Positions 41,990-50,895 of a stretch of DNA of 64,000 bases are shown here, piece after piece. Under the pieces are notes generated by a model that made no database searches, was not told the DNA's origin, and saw nothing but the letters and a program-made list of their open reading frames with translations. The translations under genes and the position numbers were made by a program. Origin of the DNA: Luteibacter jiangsuensis (lineage in GTDB: Bacteria > Pseudomonadota > Gammaproteobacteria > Xanthomonadales > Rhodanobacteraceae); NCBI RefSeq assembly GCF_011742555.1, contig NZ_JAAQQR010000002.1:124001-188000 (forward strand), given 5' to 3'. How positions within the stretch are numbered: the first letter of the stretch is position 1; the number at the start of each line of letters is the position of its first letter.

Positions 41990-43804
41990 TCACCCGGCGG
42001 CAGTCAGCACCGCGAGAAAGTCCTTGCCATAGCGCTTGAGTTTATTCTCACCAACGCCGCTGATGGAGGCCAGTTCGTCCTCGTTGGATGGCAGCGCGCG
42101 CAACATCGCCAGCAACGTGGCGTCGTGGAAGATGACATAGGCGGGCACGCCGTGCTGCCTCGCGAGTTCCGCCCGAACCCGGCGCAGTTCGTTCCAGAGC
42201 GGCTGCTCGATCTCCTCGATGCCGAGCGACGTACCGGCCGCCGCGGGAGACGAGCGCGTGCCGCGGCGCCCCCGGGCCGGGCGGGCGTCCTCGCGCAGCC
42301 ACACTTTACGCTCGCCCTTCAGCACCGGACCGCTCTGGCCGGAAAGGCGCAGCGTGCCGAAGCCTTCGGGGTCGGCCTCGATCAGGCCCGCTGCCAGCAA
42401 CTGGCGGAACACCGAACGCCACTGCGTGGCGTCCATGTCGGCTCCGATGCCGAACACGGTGAGCTTGTCGTGGCCCAGATCGCGCACGCGCTCGGACGCT
42501 TCGCCGCGAAGAACGTCGATGAGGTGCCCGGCGCCGTAGCGCTGCCCGCTGCGATAGATGCACGACATGGCCTTCTGGGCGGCGATGGTGGCGTCCCATG
42601 TCTTCGGCGGCTGCAGGCAGTTGTCGCAGTTGCCGCATGGCTCAGGATAGGTTTCGGCGAACGCCTCGAGCAAAAGTTGTCTGCGACAACGGGTGGCTTC
42701 CGCGTAACCGAGCAACGAATCGAGTTTCAGCCGCTCGATGCGCTTGCGGTCGTCGCCGGCCTCCGACTGGGAAATCATCTGGCTCATGGTGACCACGTCG
42801 CCGAGGCCGTAGACCATCCATGCCTCGGCGGGCAGACCATCGCGGCCGGCGCGGCCGGTCTCCTGGTAATAGCCTTCCATGCTGCGTGGAAGGTCGAGGT
42901 GCGCCACGAAGCGGACGTCGGGTTTGTCGATGCCCATGCCGAAGGCGACGGTGGCCACCATGACGATGCCGTCCTCGCGCAGGAAGCGCTGCTGGTGCCG
43001 CATGCGTGTTTCCGCATCCAGCCCCGCGTGGTATGGCAGGGCTTCCACGCCGGCTTCCGACAACCATGCCGCTGTTTCGTCCACCTTGCGCCGGCTGAGG
43101 CAATAGACGATGCCGGCCTCACCGCGATGGGCGTCGAGGAAGTCGAGCAGCTGCCTGCGTGCATTCTGCCGGGGAGCCACGCGGTAACGGATGTTGGGGC
43201 GGTCGAAGCTCGATACGAAGCGACGTGCGTCGTGCAGATTCAGCCGCTCGATGATTTCCTCGCGCGTGCGCTCGTCCGCGGTGGCGGTGAGCGCGATGCG
43301 CGGCACCTCGGGAAAGCGTTCGTGCAGGATCGCGAGCTCGCGGTATTCCGGGCGGAAGTCGTGTCCCCACTGCGACACGCAATGGGCTTCGTCGATGGCG
43401 AACAGGGCGATGGGGATGCGGTCGAGGAGCCCGAGGCAACGCCCCGTCAGCAAGCGCTCGGGCGCAACGTACAGCATGTCCAGTTCGCCCGAGAGAAGTT
43501 GGTCTTCGACCTCGCGCTGGGTCGCGGCATCCAGACTGGAATTGAGGTAGCGCGCCCGTACGCCCGCTTCGCCGAGTGCGTCCACCTGGTCTTGCATGAG
43601 GGCGATGAGCGGCGACACCACGATGCCCGTACCCGCTCGCATGAGGGCGGGTATCTGGAAGCACAGCGACTTGCCGCCGCCGGTGGGCATGAGCACGAGG
43701 GCATCCTGGCCCGCCGCCACCGTCTCGACGATGTCTTGTTGCTGGCCGCGGAAACCGGGATAACCGAAAACGGAGTGAAGGAGGTCGAGTGCCTGGGACT
43801 GCAT
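41990..43804 (-). CDS. recQ: ATP-dependent DNA helicase RecQ
   Basis: 604 residues. Walker A is [17 protein letters not shown], the DEAH box is [21 protein letters not shown]-type, the second RecA lobe has [20 protein letters not shown], the RQC zinc site is [20 protein letters not shown] and CDNC, and an HRDC domain fills the last 80 residues ([18 protein letters not shown]). This is the full RecQ layout of repair and recombination helicases. Length matches E. coli RecQ (about 609). Confidence 0.96.
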   Translation of the reverse strand: MQSQALDLLHSVFGYPGFRGQQQDIVETVAAGQDALVLMPTGGGKSLCFQIPALMRAGTGIVVSPLIALMQDQVDALGEAGVRARYLNSSLDAATQREVEDQLLSGELDMLYVAPERLLTGRCLGLLDRIPIALFAIDEAHCVSQWGHDFRPEYRELAILHERFPEVPRIALTATADERTREEIIERLNLHDARRFVSSFDRPNIRYRVAPRQNARRQLLDFLDAHRGEAGIVYCLSRRKVDETAAWLSEAGVEALPYHAGLDAETRMRHQQRFLREDGIVMVATVAFGMGIDKPDVRFVAHLDLPRSMEGYYQETGRAGRDGLPAEAWMVYGLGDVVTMSQMISQSEAGDDRKRIERLKLDSLLGYAEATRCRRQLLLEAFAETYPEPCGNCDNCLQPPKTWDATIAAQKAMSCIYRSGQRYGAGHLIDVLRGEASERVRDLGHDKLTVFGIGADMDATQWRSVFRQLLAAGLIEADPEGFGTLRLSGQSGPVLKGERKVWLREDARPARGRRGTRSSPAAAGTSLGIEEIEQPLWNELRRVRAELARQHGVPAYVIFHDATLLAMLRALPSNEDELASISGVGENKLKRYGKDFLAVLTAAG

Positions 43805-43976
43805 CCGCCCATGCTAGCAAACCGGCGCGGCACTCCCCCGCCGGATGACATTCGCACGAACGTTTACTCACACGGATTTGCGACGGGCTTCGTTTTCTTT
43901 CGACGCGCGATGACGGCTAATGAAGCCGGGACCGGAACCCCGGCCCCATGGCGTTTCATCCTCAAGGGGGATGTGT

Positions 43977-44267
43977 ATGCTCAGAGCGCTCGTTACCGCC
44001 AGCGTACTCGCCGGCAGCCTTCTTGCCGGCCCCGCATCGAGCTTCACCAGTGGCCGCATCGTCTTTACCGGGAACATCGTCGAGGCCTCCTGCCCGTTGC
44101 GACAGGACCGGCTCGATTGCCCGGCAGGGCACCCGGCGGACGCCGTCATCCGCCGCGCCGATACCGGGCAGTTACTGGACATGGCCGCCCATGCCCGCTT
44201 GCTCGATTACGCCGTGCGGCGAGACCCGTCGCGGTCCTGGAAACTGGTGGAGGTGACCTACCGCTGA
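43977..44267 (+). CDS. Small exported hypothetical protein (96 aa)
   Basis: Start ATG at 43977, with AAGGGGG six bases upstream; the ATG at 43971 sits on top of that site. Residues 1-22 are a signal peptide (MLRALVTASVLAGSLLAGPA). The mature N terminus, TSGRIVFTGNIVEASCPLRQ, resembles the first strand of fimbrial subunits (G-x-I-x-F-x-G-x-I-V), with two cysteines ten residues apart. The rest is not fimbrial. No usher or chaperone is near. It is probably periplasmic. Convergent with the next gene, three bases between stops. Confidence 0.6.
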   Translation: MLRALVTASVLAGSLLAGPASSFTSGRIVFTGNIVEASCPLRQDRLDCPAGHPADAVIRRADTGQLLDMAAHARLLDYAVRRDPSRSWKLVEVTYR

Positions 44268-44270
44268 AGC

Positions 44271-44639
44271 TCAGCCGGGCAGGCCCCAGATCGCCCGATC
44301 GAGGTCGTGATCGAGCCCGAAGGCGCTCATCGGTACGCGGCCGTCTTTCACGGTGACGCCCTCGGCCTTAAGCCGCCGGCACTGTTCGCGAAACCCGCGC
44401 GTGCCGGCGGGAATGCCGATGCGCCCGTCGGCACGCAGCACGCGATGCCAGGGAAGTTCGGCACGGTCGGGGGCCTCGCCCAACACCTTGCCGATGAGAC
44501 GGGCGCGCCCGGGGTAACCGGCGCGCGCCGCAATGGCGCCGTAACTGGCCACGCGCCCCTTCGGAATGGCGGCGACCGCCTCGATGATGCATCGTGCCCG
44601 CAAGCGTCTGGCGTCTTCACCGGCGATTTCATCGCGCAT
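44271..44639 (-). CDS. Alkyltransferase-like protein (ATL/YbaZ type)
   Basis: 122 residues of the O6-methylguanine methyltransferase C-terminal fold. The active site reads PWHRVLRADGRIG: tryptophan stands where the methyltransferase has its acceptor cysteine, which defines ATL proteins such as E. coli YbaZ. They bind O6-alkylguanine without repairing it and hand it to nucleotide excision repair. The helix-turn-helix part GRVASYGAIAARAGYPGRAR is present. The ATG at 44639 is preferred; the longer upstream frame is antisense shadow of the next gene. Confidence 0.9.
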   Translation of the reverse strand: MRDEIAGEDARRLRARCIIEAVAAIPKGRVASYGAIAARAGYPGRARLIGKVLGEAPDRAELPWHRVLRADGRIGIPAGTRGFREQCRRLKAEGVTVKDGRVPMSAFGLDHDLDRAIWGLPG

Positions 44640-44717
44640 GCTCGTTTCCTGCATGTTCCGAGACGTCGTTAAGGGTACCATCCGAATCTCCTCACGACGG
44701 ACCCGTGGATCACGGCC

Positions 44718-45122
44718 ATGCGACACTTCGAAGCGATCCGCTCCCATGTCGGCGGCATTCACAAGCTCCGCCAGAACGAGCCCTACGTCATCAGCTTCGA
44801 CTTGGAACTGCCCGACGGCCGCCACCAGGGCATTTACCTCGCCGAACTGGAAGATGGCGAGGGGCAACGCTATCTCCGGCTGTCGACGCCCATCGGCCCC
44901 CTGGCCGGCGTGGACGCCCGGCGTTGCCTTCGCTTCAACTGGGAACAGCGCACCGGCTACCTCGCCGAAGCGGACCTGGACGGGTCGCCCTACCTGCACC
45001 TTTGCGAGAACCGCCCGTACGACTACCTGGACGAGCGCGAACTTGCCCGGATCATCGAGGAACTGGGCGCCACGGGCGACCAGCTGGAGCAGGTGGTGAA
45101 CGGCGAAGCCGACGCCTTGTAG
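44718..45122 (+). CDS. Conserved-looking hypothetical protein (134 aa)
   Basis: Soluble, acidic, starting MRHFEAIRSHVGGIHKLRQ. Two-strand/helix alternation with a final helix pair (ELARIIEELGATGDQLEQVV) is reminiscent of YbjN or type III chaperone-like folds, but I have no firm family. It has no signal or membrane segment. It is divergent from the ATL gene, with 78 bp between starts, and convergent with pit. Confidence 0.65.
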   Translation: MRHFEAIRSHVGGIHKLRQNEPYVISFDLELPDGRHQGIYLAELEDGEGQRYLRLSTPIGPLAGVDARRCLRFNWEQRTGYLAEADLDGSPYLHLCENRPYDYLDERELARIIEELGATGDQLEQVVNGEADAL

Positions 45123-45128
45123 GTTCCA

Positions 45129-46253
45129 TCAGAACAGCAGGTTGCCCAGCTTCACCAGCCCGTAACCGATACCCGCGGTGATGGGCAAGGTGAGGATCCA
45201 CGCCCACACCATGCGCTCGACCACCGACCAGCGGATGGCGTTGAAGCGCTTGGCCGCGCCCACACCCATGATCGACGCGGACACGTTGTGCGTGGTGGAC
45301 ACCGGCACGCCGAGCATCGACGCGGTAAGAATGACGGCGGCCGAACTGCCTTCGGCGGCGAAGCCGTTGATGGGATGCAGCTTCACCATCTTGTGGCCCA
45401 GCGTCTTGATGATGCGCCAGCCACCGCCCGCGGTGCCGCCGGCCATGGTCAGCGCGCACACGACCTTGACCCACACCGGAATCGGGAAGCCGCCCGCGGC
45501 AGCGGGATCGTGCGGAATGCGCAGGAATTCCAGGAACGCCGGCAGGTGGTCGAACTGCCCCGCTGCCGTGGCACCGGCAAGCGCGAGGGCGATGATGCCC
45601 ATGCTCTTCTGGGCGTCGTTCATGCCGTGCGACAGACCCATGGCGCTGGCGGAGACGATCTGCGCCTTGCCGAAAAAGCTGTTCACAAAGGGCGTGCGGC
45701 CGAACCGGCGCAGGGTGCCCCTGCGGCTGGAGAAGAAACCCAGCAGCGCGTAAAGCCCGCCCATGATGGCGAAGCCGATCACGAAGCCGAGGAACGGCGA
45801 GACGATCATCGGCACGATCACCTTGGGGATCACGCCCTTGCCCAGCCACCAGTGCGCACCGCCCTGCCACCAGATGATCGAGTGGAAATTGTCGTGCGCC
45901 GCGGCGAGTGCGGCACCGCAAAGGCCGCCGACGAGGGCATGGCTGGAACTGGACGGCAGACCCAGCCACCACGTGATGAGGTTCCAGATGGTGGCGCCCA
46001 GCAGCGCACTGATCAGGAGCTGCGAGCCGACTTCGACCACGCCGGTGTCGATCAACCCCGAGGCGATGGTGGCGGCTACCGCCGTGCCCCACAGGGCACC
46101 GGCGAGATTGGTGACGGCCGCCAGGAGCACCGCCTGCCCGGGCGTGAGCACCTTGGTGGCGACAACGGTCGCGATGGAATTCGCCGTGTCGTGGAAGCCG
46201 TTGATATAGGTGAAAGCGAGGGCGATCAGGACGACCGCGATGACCATGCTCAT
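45129..46253 (-). CDS. pit: Inorganic phosphate transporter, PiT family
   Basis: 374 residues with ten hydrophobic segments. The PiT repeat is visible twice: GFHDTANSIATVVATKVLTP near the N terminus and GLSHGMNDAQKSMGIIALAL in the middle, each with the conserved Asp-Thr/Ala or Asn-Asp pair. It carries metal-phosphate with protons through the inner membrane at low affinity. Preceded, 13 bases upstream, by a DUF47 (PhoU-like) gene; this pairing is the common regulatory partner for PiT transporters. Confidence 0.94.
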   Translation of the reverse strand: MSMVIAVVLIALAFTYINGFHDTANSIATVVATKVLTPGQAVLLAAVTNLAGALWGTAVAATIASGLIDTGVVEVGSQLLISALLGATIWNLITWWLGLPSSSSHALVGGLCGAALAAAHDNFHSIIWWQGGAHWWLGKGVIPKVIVPMIVSPFLGFVIGFAIMGGLYALLGFFSSRRGTLRRFGRTPFVNSFFGKAQIVSASAMGLSHGMNDAQKSMGIIALALAGATAAGQFDHLPAFLEFLRIPHDPAAAGGFPIPVWVKVVCALTMAGGTAGGGWRIIKTLGHKMVKLHPINGFAAEGSSAAVILTASMLGVPVSTTHNVSASIMGVGAAKRFNAIRWSVVERMVWAWILTLPITAGIGYGLVKLGNLLF

Positions 46254-46266
46254 GGAGTGCGGGCCG

Positions 46267-46896
46267 TCAGGAGTTCTTGAGCACGATGGAGTAGACGACG
46301 TTGCCGACGTCGCGGCATTTGTCGACGGCCTTCTCGATCAGCTCGAAGAGGTCCTTGGCGAGAATGGCGCGGAGCGGGTCGGAGGCCTCCGCATACAGGG
46401 TGCGATACGGATCGAGGAGCAGGCGGTCAGCCTCGGACTCCAAGGCCTGGAGCTGGTCGCGCAGCTTTTTCACCGGGTCGATCTTCAGGCCGTGGCGAAG
46501 CTGCCCGATCATGGCCACGACGACGTCCGCGGAGCGTTCGAGCAGGGCCGCGCGCTGGCTGAAGTCGATGCCCTGCAGACGCTCGGCCACGATCACGTAG
46601 CGCTCGGCGAACTTCTCGATGGTCTTCGGAATCTTGTACAGCGCCGAGTTCAGCGCCTCGATGTCCTCGCGGTCCAGGGCGGTGACGAAGGTATTCACCA
46701 GTTCCTCGCCGATCTGCCCGTGCAGGGCTTTCTCGCGGGCGCGCGCCGTGCTGAAGGCCGCCATGACCGGGGTGCGGTCGGTCTGGGTCACGAGTTCGTG
46801 CATGGCACGGGCGCTCTCGCGGGCCGCTTCGGCGCTGGCCTCGAGCAAACCGTAGAACTTGTCGCCCTTACCGAACATCGTCTGGAGTGAAAACAT
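46267..46896 (-). CDS. DUF47 / PhoU-like phosphate transport regulator
   Basis: 209 residues, nearly all alpha-helical, in the TIGR00153-type DUF47 family (MFGKGDKFYGLLEASAEAAR, VTALDREDIEALNSALYKIP, DRLLLDPYRTLYAE). PhoU-related proteins with metal-binding E/D-x3-D motifs modulate phosphate uptake. It is cytoplasmic. It is the first gene of the two-gene unit with pit. Confidence 0.92.
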   Translation of the reverse strand: MFSLQTMFGKGDKFYGLLEASAEAARESARAMHELVTQTDRTPVMAAFSTARAREKALHGQIGEELVNTFVTALDREDIEALNSALYKIPKTIEKFAERYVIVAERLQGIDFSQRAALLERSADVVVAMIGQLRHGLKIDPVKKLRDQLQALESEADRLLLDPYRTLYAEASDPLRAILAKDLFELIEKAVDKCRDVGNVVYSIVLKNS

Positions 46897-47050
46897 GGGG
46901 TCGCCTGGGAACCTGGGGGATTTGTGACCGCAATGTTACCGGACTGGCCCGTGGCTTGCGCCCCGGGGCGTGCTCCGGACAGGTGGCCGCGACCTCGCCC
47001 GGCCCCACCGGACGCCTTCTTGCCGGGACCATCTGCTATATAAGCGCCCG

Positions 47051-48370
47051 ATGCTCACCGAAATCCTGCTGGTCCTCCTCCTATCGCTCGGCAACGGGTT
47101 CTTCGCCCTGTCCGAGATGTCCGTGGTCGCGTCACGGAAGAGCCGCCTGAAGCAGATGGCCCGCGACAGCCGCCGGGCGCGGGTGGCCCTGCAACTGGCC
47201 GAGGCGCCGGAGAGGTTCCTCTCCACCGTACAGGTGGGCATGACCCTGATCATCCTGGTCACCGGCGCATTGGCCGGCGACCGGCTGGGCGAGCACTTCA
47301 CCGCCCTTATCCATGGCGGTGGCGCCGCCTGGCTGGAACCGTATGCCCGCATCGTCGGCTGGCTGCTGGGCTTCCTTCTCATGTCCCTGGTCCAGATCGT
47401 CATCGGCGAGCTGGTGCCGAAGCGCGCCGCTCTCACCGCCCCCGAGCGCATCGCATGCCAGATCGCGGTGCCGATGCTCGTGATCTCCCGCATCACGTTG
47501 CCGATGGTGTGGCTGCTCAACCACCTCTCGACGGGCATCCTCCGGGTGCTGCGCCTCCATCGGGTGGGCGCGAACGCGGCCACCGAGGAAGAGATCCGCC
47601 TGCTCGTGGCCGAAAGTGCCGAGCAGGGCATCCTCGACAGCGACGAACGCAACATGGTGAACCGCGTGCTCCGCCTGGGCGATCGCAGCGTGGGCTCGGT
47701 GATGACCCCGCGCATGAAGATCGCCTGGCTCGACGTGGCGGCCACGCAGGAGGACAACCTCGCCGTGCTCCGCGAGACCCAGTTTTCGCGCTACCCCGTC
47801 TACCGGCGCGACGAAAGCGAGGTGGTCGGTACCGTCGAGGTGAAGTCCCTCATCGTGTCGCTCGAACGCGGGCATGTCGACCTCTTCGAGCACGTGTCCC
47901 GCCCGCTCTTCGTGCCCGCAACGGCGCGCGCGCTGGACCTCCTGGAGGCCTTCCGCGACGCGGACACCCAGCTGGCGCTGGCCGTGGACGAATACGGCGA
48001 CATCGAAGGCCTGGTGACGCTGAACGACCTGCTCACGGCAGTGGTGGGCGCCACTGCTCCGGCCTCCGACGATATCGACCGGGACGGGCCCATCGTCCGC
48101 CGCGACGACGGCAGCTGGCTCGTGGACGGCGCGTTGTCCGCCGACGATCTTCGCGAGCTGCTCCTGCTGGACCGCCTGCCGAACGAGGAGGAGCACGACT
48201 TCCGCACCGTGGCCGGCATGGTCACGACACAGTTCGGGCATATTCCCCGCGCGGGCGAATCCTTCACCTGGCAGGGCCACCGTTTCGAAGTCGTGGACAT
48301 GGATGGCGCCCGCATCGACAAGGTGTTGGTGAGCACCGTGCAAACCGACGACGCTCCCGTCGAGGAATAG
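47051..48370 (+). CDS. CorC/HlyC family membrane protein (CNNM-CBS-transporter-associated)
   Basis: 439 residues from ATG at 47051. The N-terminal CNNM (DUF21) domain has four helices (MLTEILLVLLLSLGNGFFAL), followed by two CBS motifs (SVGSVMTPRMKIAWLDVAAT, YPVYRRDESEVVGTVEVKSL, AVDEYGDIEGLVTLNDLL) and a C-terminal CorC_HlyC domain. Members export magnesium or cobalt or support membrane repair. A TATATAA at 47037-47043 lies so close to the ATG that its transcript would begin at, or just before, the start codon. Confidence 0.92.
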   Translation: MLTEILLVLLLSLGNGFFALSEMSVVASRKSRLKQMARDSRRARVALQLAEAPERFLSTVQVGMTLIILVTGALAGDRLGEHFTALIHGGGAAWLEPYARIVGWLLGFLLMSLVQIVIGELVPKRAALTAPERIACQIAVPMLVISRITLPMVWLLNHLSTGILRVLRLHRVGANAATEEEIRLLVAESAEQGILDSDERNMVNRVLRLGDRSVGSVMTPRMKIAWLDVAATQEDNLAVLRETQFSRYPVYRRDESEVVGTVEVKSLIVSLERGHVDLFEHVSRPLFVPATARALDLLEAFRDADTQLALAVDEYGDIEGLVTLNDLLTAVVGATAPASDDIDRDGPIVRRDDGSWLVDGALSADDLRELLLLDRLPNEEEHDFRTVAGMVTTQFGHIPRAGESFTWQGHRFEVVDMDGARIDKVLVSTVQTDDAPVEE

Positions 48371-48418
48371 CCGCTCCGGTTCAATGGGGGTTCAAGGCCC
48401 GGCGGCGACAGTCGTGCC

Positions 48419-49030
48419 ATGACCAGGGAACGCGAACCCCGCGAAGACAAAACCGCCGCCCTGCTGAGGGCGGCACTCATGTCCGCGCCCGGCGAGCGCG
48501 TGTCCGTGGAGCAACTTCTCGAACCCCTGCGCCGGCGCGCCTTCGGCTTCCTTCTCCTGCTGCTGGCGATTCCCAATTTCCTCCCCGTGCCGATCGGCAT
48601 CGGCGGGATCATGGGCGTGCTCGTGATCGCGCTGGGCCTGGAAATGCTGATCGGCCTGGAGCACCCGTGGATCCCCGGATTCCTGCGCCGGCGCACGATG
48701 TCACGCGAGGGGTTGCTACGGTTCCTCGACCGCATCGAGCCCATGACGCGCCGCCTGGAGAGGATCTGCAAGCCGAGGCTGCAACGCCTCACGCGGCGGC
48801 CCTTCACCTTCGTGTCGGGCGCGGTCATGATCCTCGTGGGCATCCTGCTTGCGCTGCCCATCCCGTTCACGAACTACGTGTTCGGCGGCCTGCTGATCGC
48901 CTTCGCCTTCGCGCTGGTGGAACGCGACGGCGCGCTGCTCATGGCCGTCTGGGCCACGACCGCCGCCATCGTCGTGGCATCCGCGACCTTCAGCCAGGCG
49001 CTGGCGGGATTCTTCCGCGACCTCTTCTGA
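48419..49030 (+). CDS. ExoD family exopolysaccharide synthesis protein
   Basis: 203 residues with several membrane segments (RRRAFGFLLLLLAIPNFLPV, IMGVLVIALGLEMLIGL, RPFTFVSGAVMILVGILLAL). These match the ExoD family, needed for succinoglycan production and alkaline resistance in rhizobia, mechanism unclear. It follows the CorC-type gene on the same strand by 48 bases and ends convergently with trmJ. Confidence 0.88.
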   Translation: MTREREPREDKTAALLRAALMSAPGERVSVEQLLEPLRRRAFGFLLLLLAIPNFLPVPIGIGGIMGVLVIALGLEMLIGLEHPWIPGFLRRRTMSREGLLRFLDRIEPMTRRLERICKPRLQRLTRRPFTFVSGAVMILVGILLALPIPFTNYVFGGLLIAFAFALVERDGALLMAVWATTAAIVVASATFSQALAGFFRDLF

Positions 49031-49057
49031 ACCTGCAGGGGCGCGAAGCCCCCGCGC

Positions 49058-49825
49058 TCAAGGATTGCCCTTGTGCGCCAGCTCCGCCATGCGCTGGGCA
49101 TCGGCGAGGATGCCATGCAGGATGCGCAGTTCGCGCAATTCCGGCCGTGCGCGAAGGAACAGCTTGCGCAGCTTGAGCATGATGGTGGTGGGCGAGCGGC
49201 CCTTGTGGAATTCGATGTCGTCGAGCGTTTCCGCGAGGTGGGTGAAGAAGCGCTCCACCTGTTCGGCATCGGCAGGCGCTTCGTCCGGATCGATATCCGC
49301 CACTGGCGCGCGCCCTTCCTCGGCGAGCATCGCCATGCGCAGTTCGTACGCCACCACCTGCACGGCCTGCGAAAGGTTGAGCGAGCTGAAATCGTCCACG
49401 CTGGGAATGCGCACCATCGCGTGGCATCGCGACAGTTCGTCGTTCTCCAGGCCCGTTCGTTCGTTGCCGAACACCAGCGCCACGTGCTCGCCCCGGCGCA
49501 CGGCTGCCAAGGCCTGGGCCGCACCTTCGCGCGGGTCGAGTTCGGGCAGGTTCACGCCCCGGCGCCGGGCCGACAGGCCCAGCGCGAAGGTGGTGCCCGC
49601 GAGTCCGGCGACCAGGTCGTCGTGGATGGCGGCCTGTCCCAGCACGTCGTCCGCCCCCGCAGCGAGGGCCGTCGCTTCAGGGTCGGGGAAGCGGTGCGGG
49701 GCCACCAGCGTCAGGCGGTCGAATCCCATGGTGCGGATGGCCCGCGCGGCCGAACCGATGTTCCCCGAGTGCGAGGTGCGAACGAGGACGAATCGGAAGA
49801 GATCGTGGAGTTCGTGCAGGGCCAT
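49058..49825 (-). CDS. trmJ: tRNA (cytidine/uridine-2'-O-)-methyltransferase TrmJ
   Basis: 255 residues of the SPOUT class. The knot motifs are FVLVRTSHSGNIGSAARAIR, VALVFGNERTGLENDELSRC and FSSLNLSQAVQVVAYELRMA, and the C-terminal extension (from about 165) is the TrmJ-type helical domain (HLAETLDDIEFHKGRSPTTI, LRKLFLRARPELRELRILHG). It methylates the ribose at tRNA position 32. It is divergent from suhB, the same pair seen in E. coli (trmJ next to suhB). Confidence 0.94.
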   Translation of the reverse strand: MALHELHDLFRFVLVRTSHSGNIGSAARAIRTMGFDRLTLVAPHRFPDPEATALAAGADDVLGQAAIHDDLVAGLAGTTFALGLSARRRGVNLPELDPREGAAQALAAVRRGEHVALVFGNERTGLENDELSRCHAMVRIPSVDDFSSLNLSQAVQVVAYELRMAMLAEEGRAPVADIDPDEAPADAEQVERFFTHLAETLDDIEFHKGRSPTTIMLKLRKLFLRARPELRELRILHGILADAQRMAELAHKGNP

Positions 49826-49958
49826 GGCTGGCGCTTCGGCTGGGGAGGACCGGAAAGTCTACAACGGCAACGACTTGGGCGAGGCGGGGCACAGTGGTAA
49901 ACTTCCGGGCTGATGCGGCTTTCGACCGCTCTCCCGTTCTTTTGCCAAGTCGATCCCC

Positions 49959-50762
49959 ATGCCAAGACCCGCCGTCAACGTCGCGGCGCGCGCAGCGCGC
50001 TCCGCAGGAAACATCATCCTGCGCTACATGAACCGCATCGAGGGCCTCGCGGTCGTCGAGAAGCAGCGGATGGACTTCGCCTCCGAGGTCGACCGCCTCG
50101 CCGAGGCGGAAATCGTCAAGGAACTGCGCCGCGCGTATCCCACGCACGCCATCCTGGGCGAGGAATCCGGCCAGACGGGCAAGGGCCCGCTCACCTGGGT
50201 GATCGATCCGCTCGACGGAACGCACAATTATCTGCGCGGCATTCCCCACTTCAGCGTGTCCATCGCGCTCGTGGAAAAGGGCGAGCCCGTCTACGGCGTG
50301 GTGTTCGATCCGCTGCGCGACGAACTGTTCACTGCCAGCAAGGGCGACGGCGCCTACCTCAACGATCGCCGCATCCGCGTCGGAAAGCGCGAAGGCCTGT
50401 CCGGCGCGCTGATCGCCACGGGCTTCCCGTACCGCGTGCGCAATCACCTCGACTCGCAGCTGGCCATTACCGCCGCGCTGCTCAAGGAAGCCGAGGACGT
50501 CCGCCGCATGGGCTCCGCCGCGCTCGACCTCGCCTACGTCGCCGCCGGTCGCGTGGACGGCTACTTCGAACCCGGGCTCAGCGTATGGGACATGGCCGCG
50601 GGCGCGCTCCTCGTGCGCGAGGCCGGTGGTGTCTATGGCGATTTCGCCGGGCGCGAGGGCCTGCCCGAGAGCGGCAACATTGTCGCGGGCAACCACAAGG
50701 TGGCCGCCGCCATGACGGAAATCATCGGCGCCAACGCCACGCCCCGCCTGCTAGGGGTGTAA
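49959..50762 (+). CDS. suhB: Inositol-1-monophosphatase SuhB
   Basis: 267 residues. Metal site residues are in [28 protein letters not shown] and the C-terminal [18 protein letters not shown]. It hydrolyses inositol phosphates. In E. coli SuhB is also part of the ribosomal RNA antitermination complex; that role is likely here but not readable from the sequence. It faces away from trmJ across a 133-bp gap. Confidence 0.95.
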   Translation: MPRPAVNVAARAARSAGNIILRYMNRIEGLAVVEKQRMDFASEVDRLAEAEIVKELRRAYPTHAILGEESGQTGKGPLTWVIDPLDGTHNYLRGIPHFSVSIALVEKGEPVYGVVFDPLRDELFTASKGDGAYLNDRRIRVGKREGLSGALIATGFPYRVRNHLDSQLAITAALLKEAEDVRRMGSAALDLAYVAAGRVDGYFEPGLSVWDMAAGALLVREAGGVYGDFAGREGLPESGNIVAGNHKVAAAMTEIIGANATPRLLGV

Positions 50763-50895
50763 TCCTACGTCGCCCGGGGAAAGCGCCCGGGCGGCACTTC
50801 CGGTTTTCCTACATACCGTCCAGGGCTCGGCCATTACCTTTCCATCCGCGGACGGAAAGTCCGCGGAACCGTATCCCCGACGGACAAGGAAATCC

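Noticed and set aside
41711-44356. Plus-strand open frame of 881 codons opposite recQ
   Set aside because: Antisense to recQ and then through the small exported gene in another frame; no domain.
50763-50895. GCCCGGG hairpin after suhB as a terminator
   Set aside because: There is a GC-rich stem but no T run, so I do not call it a terminator.
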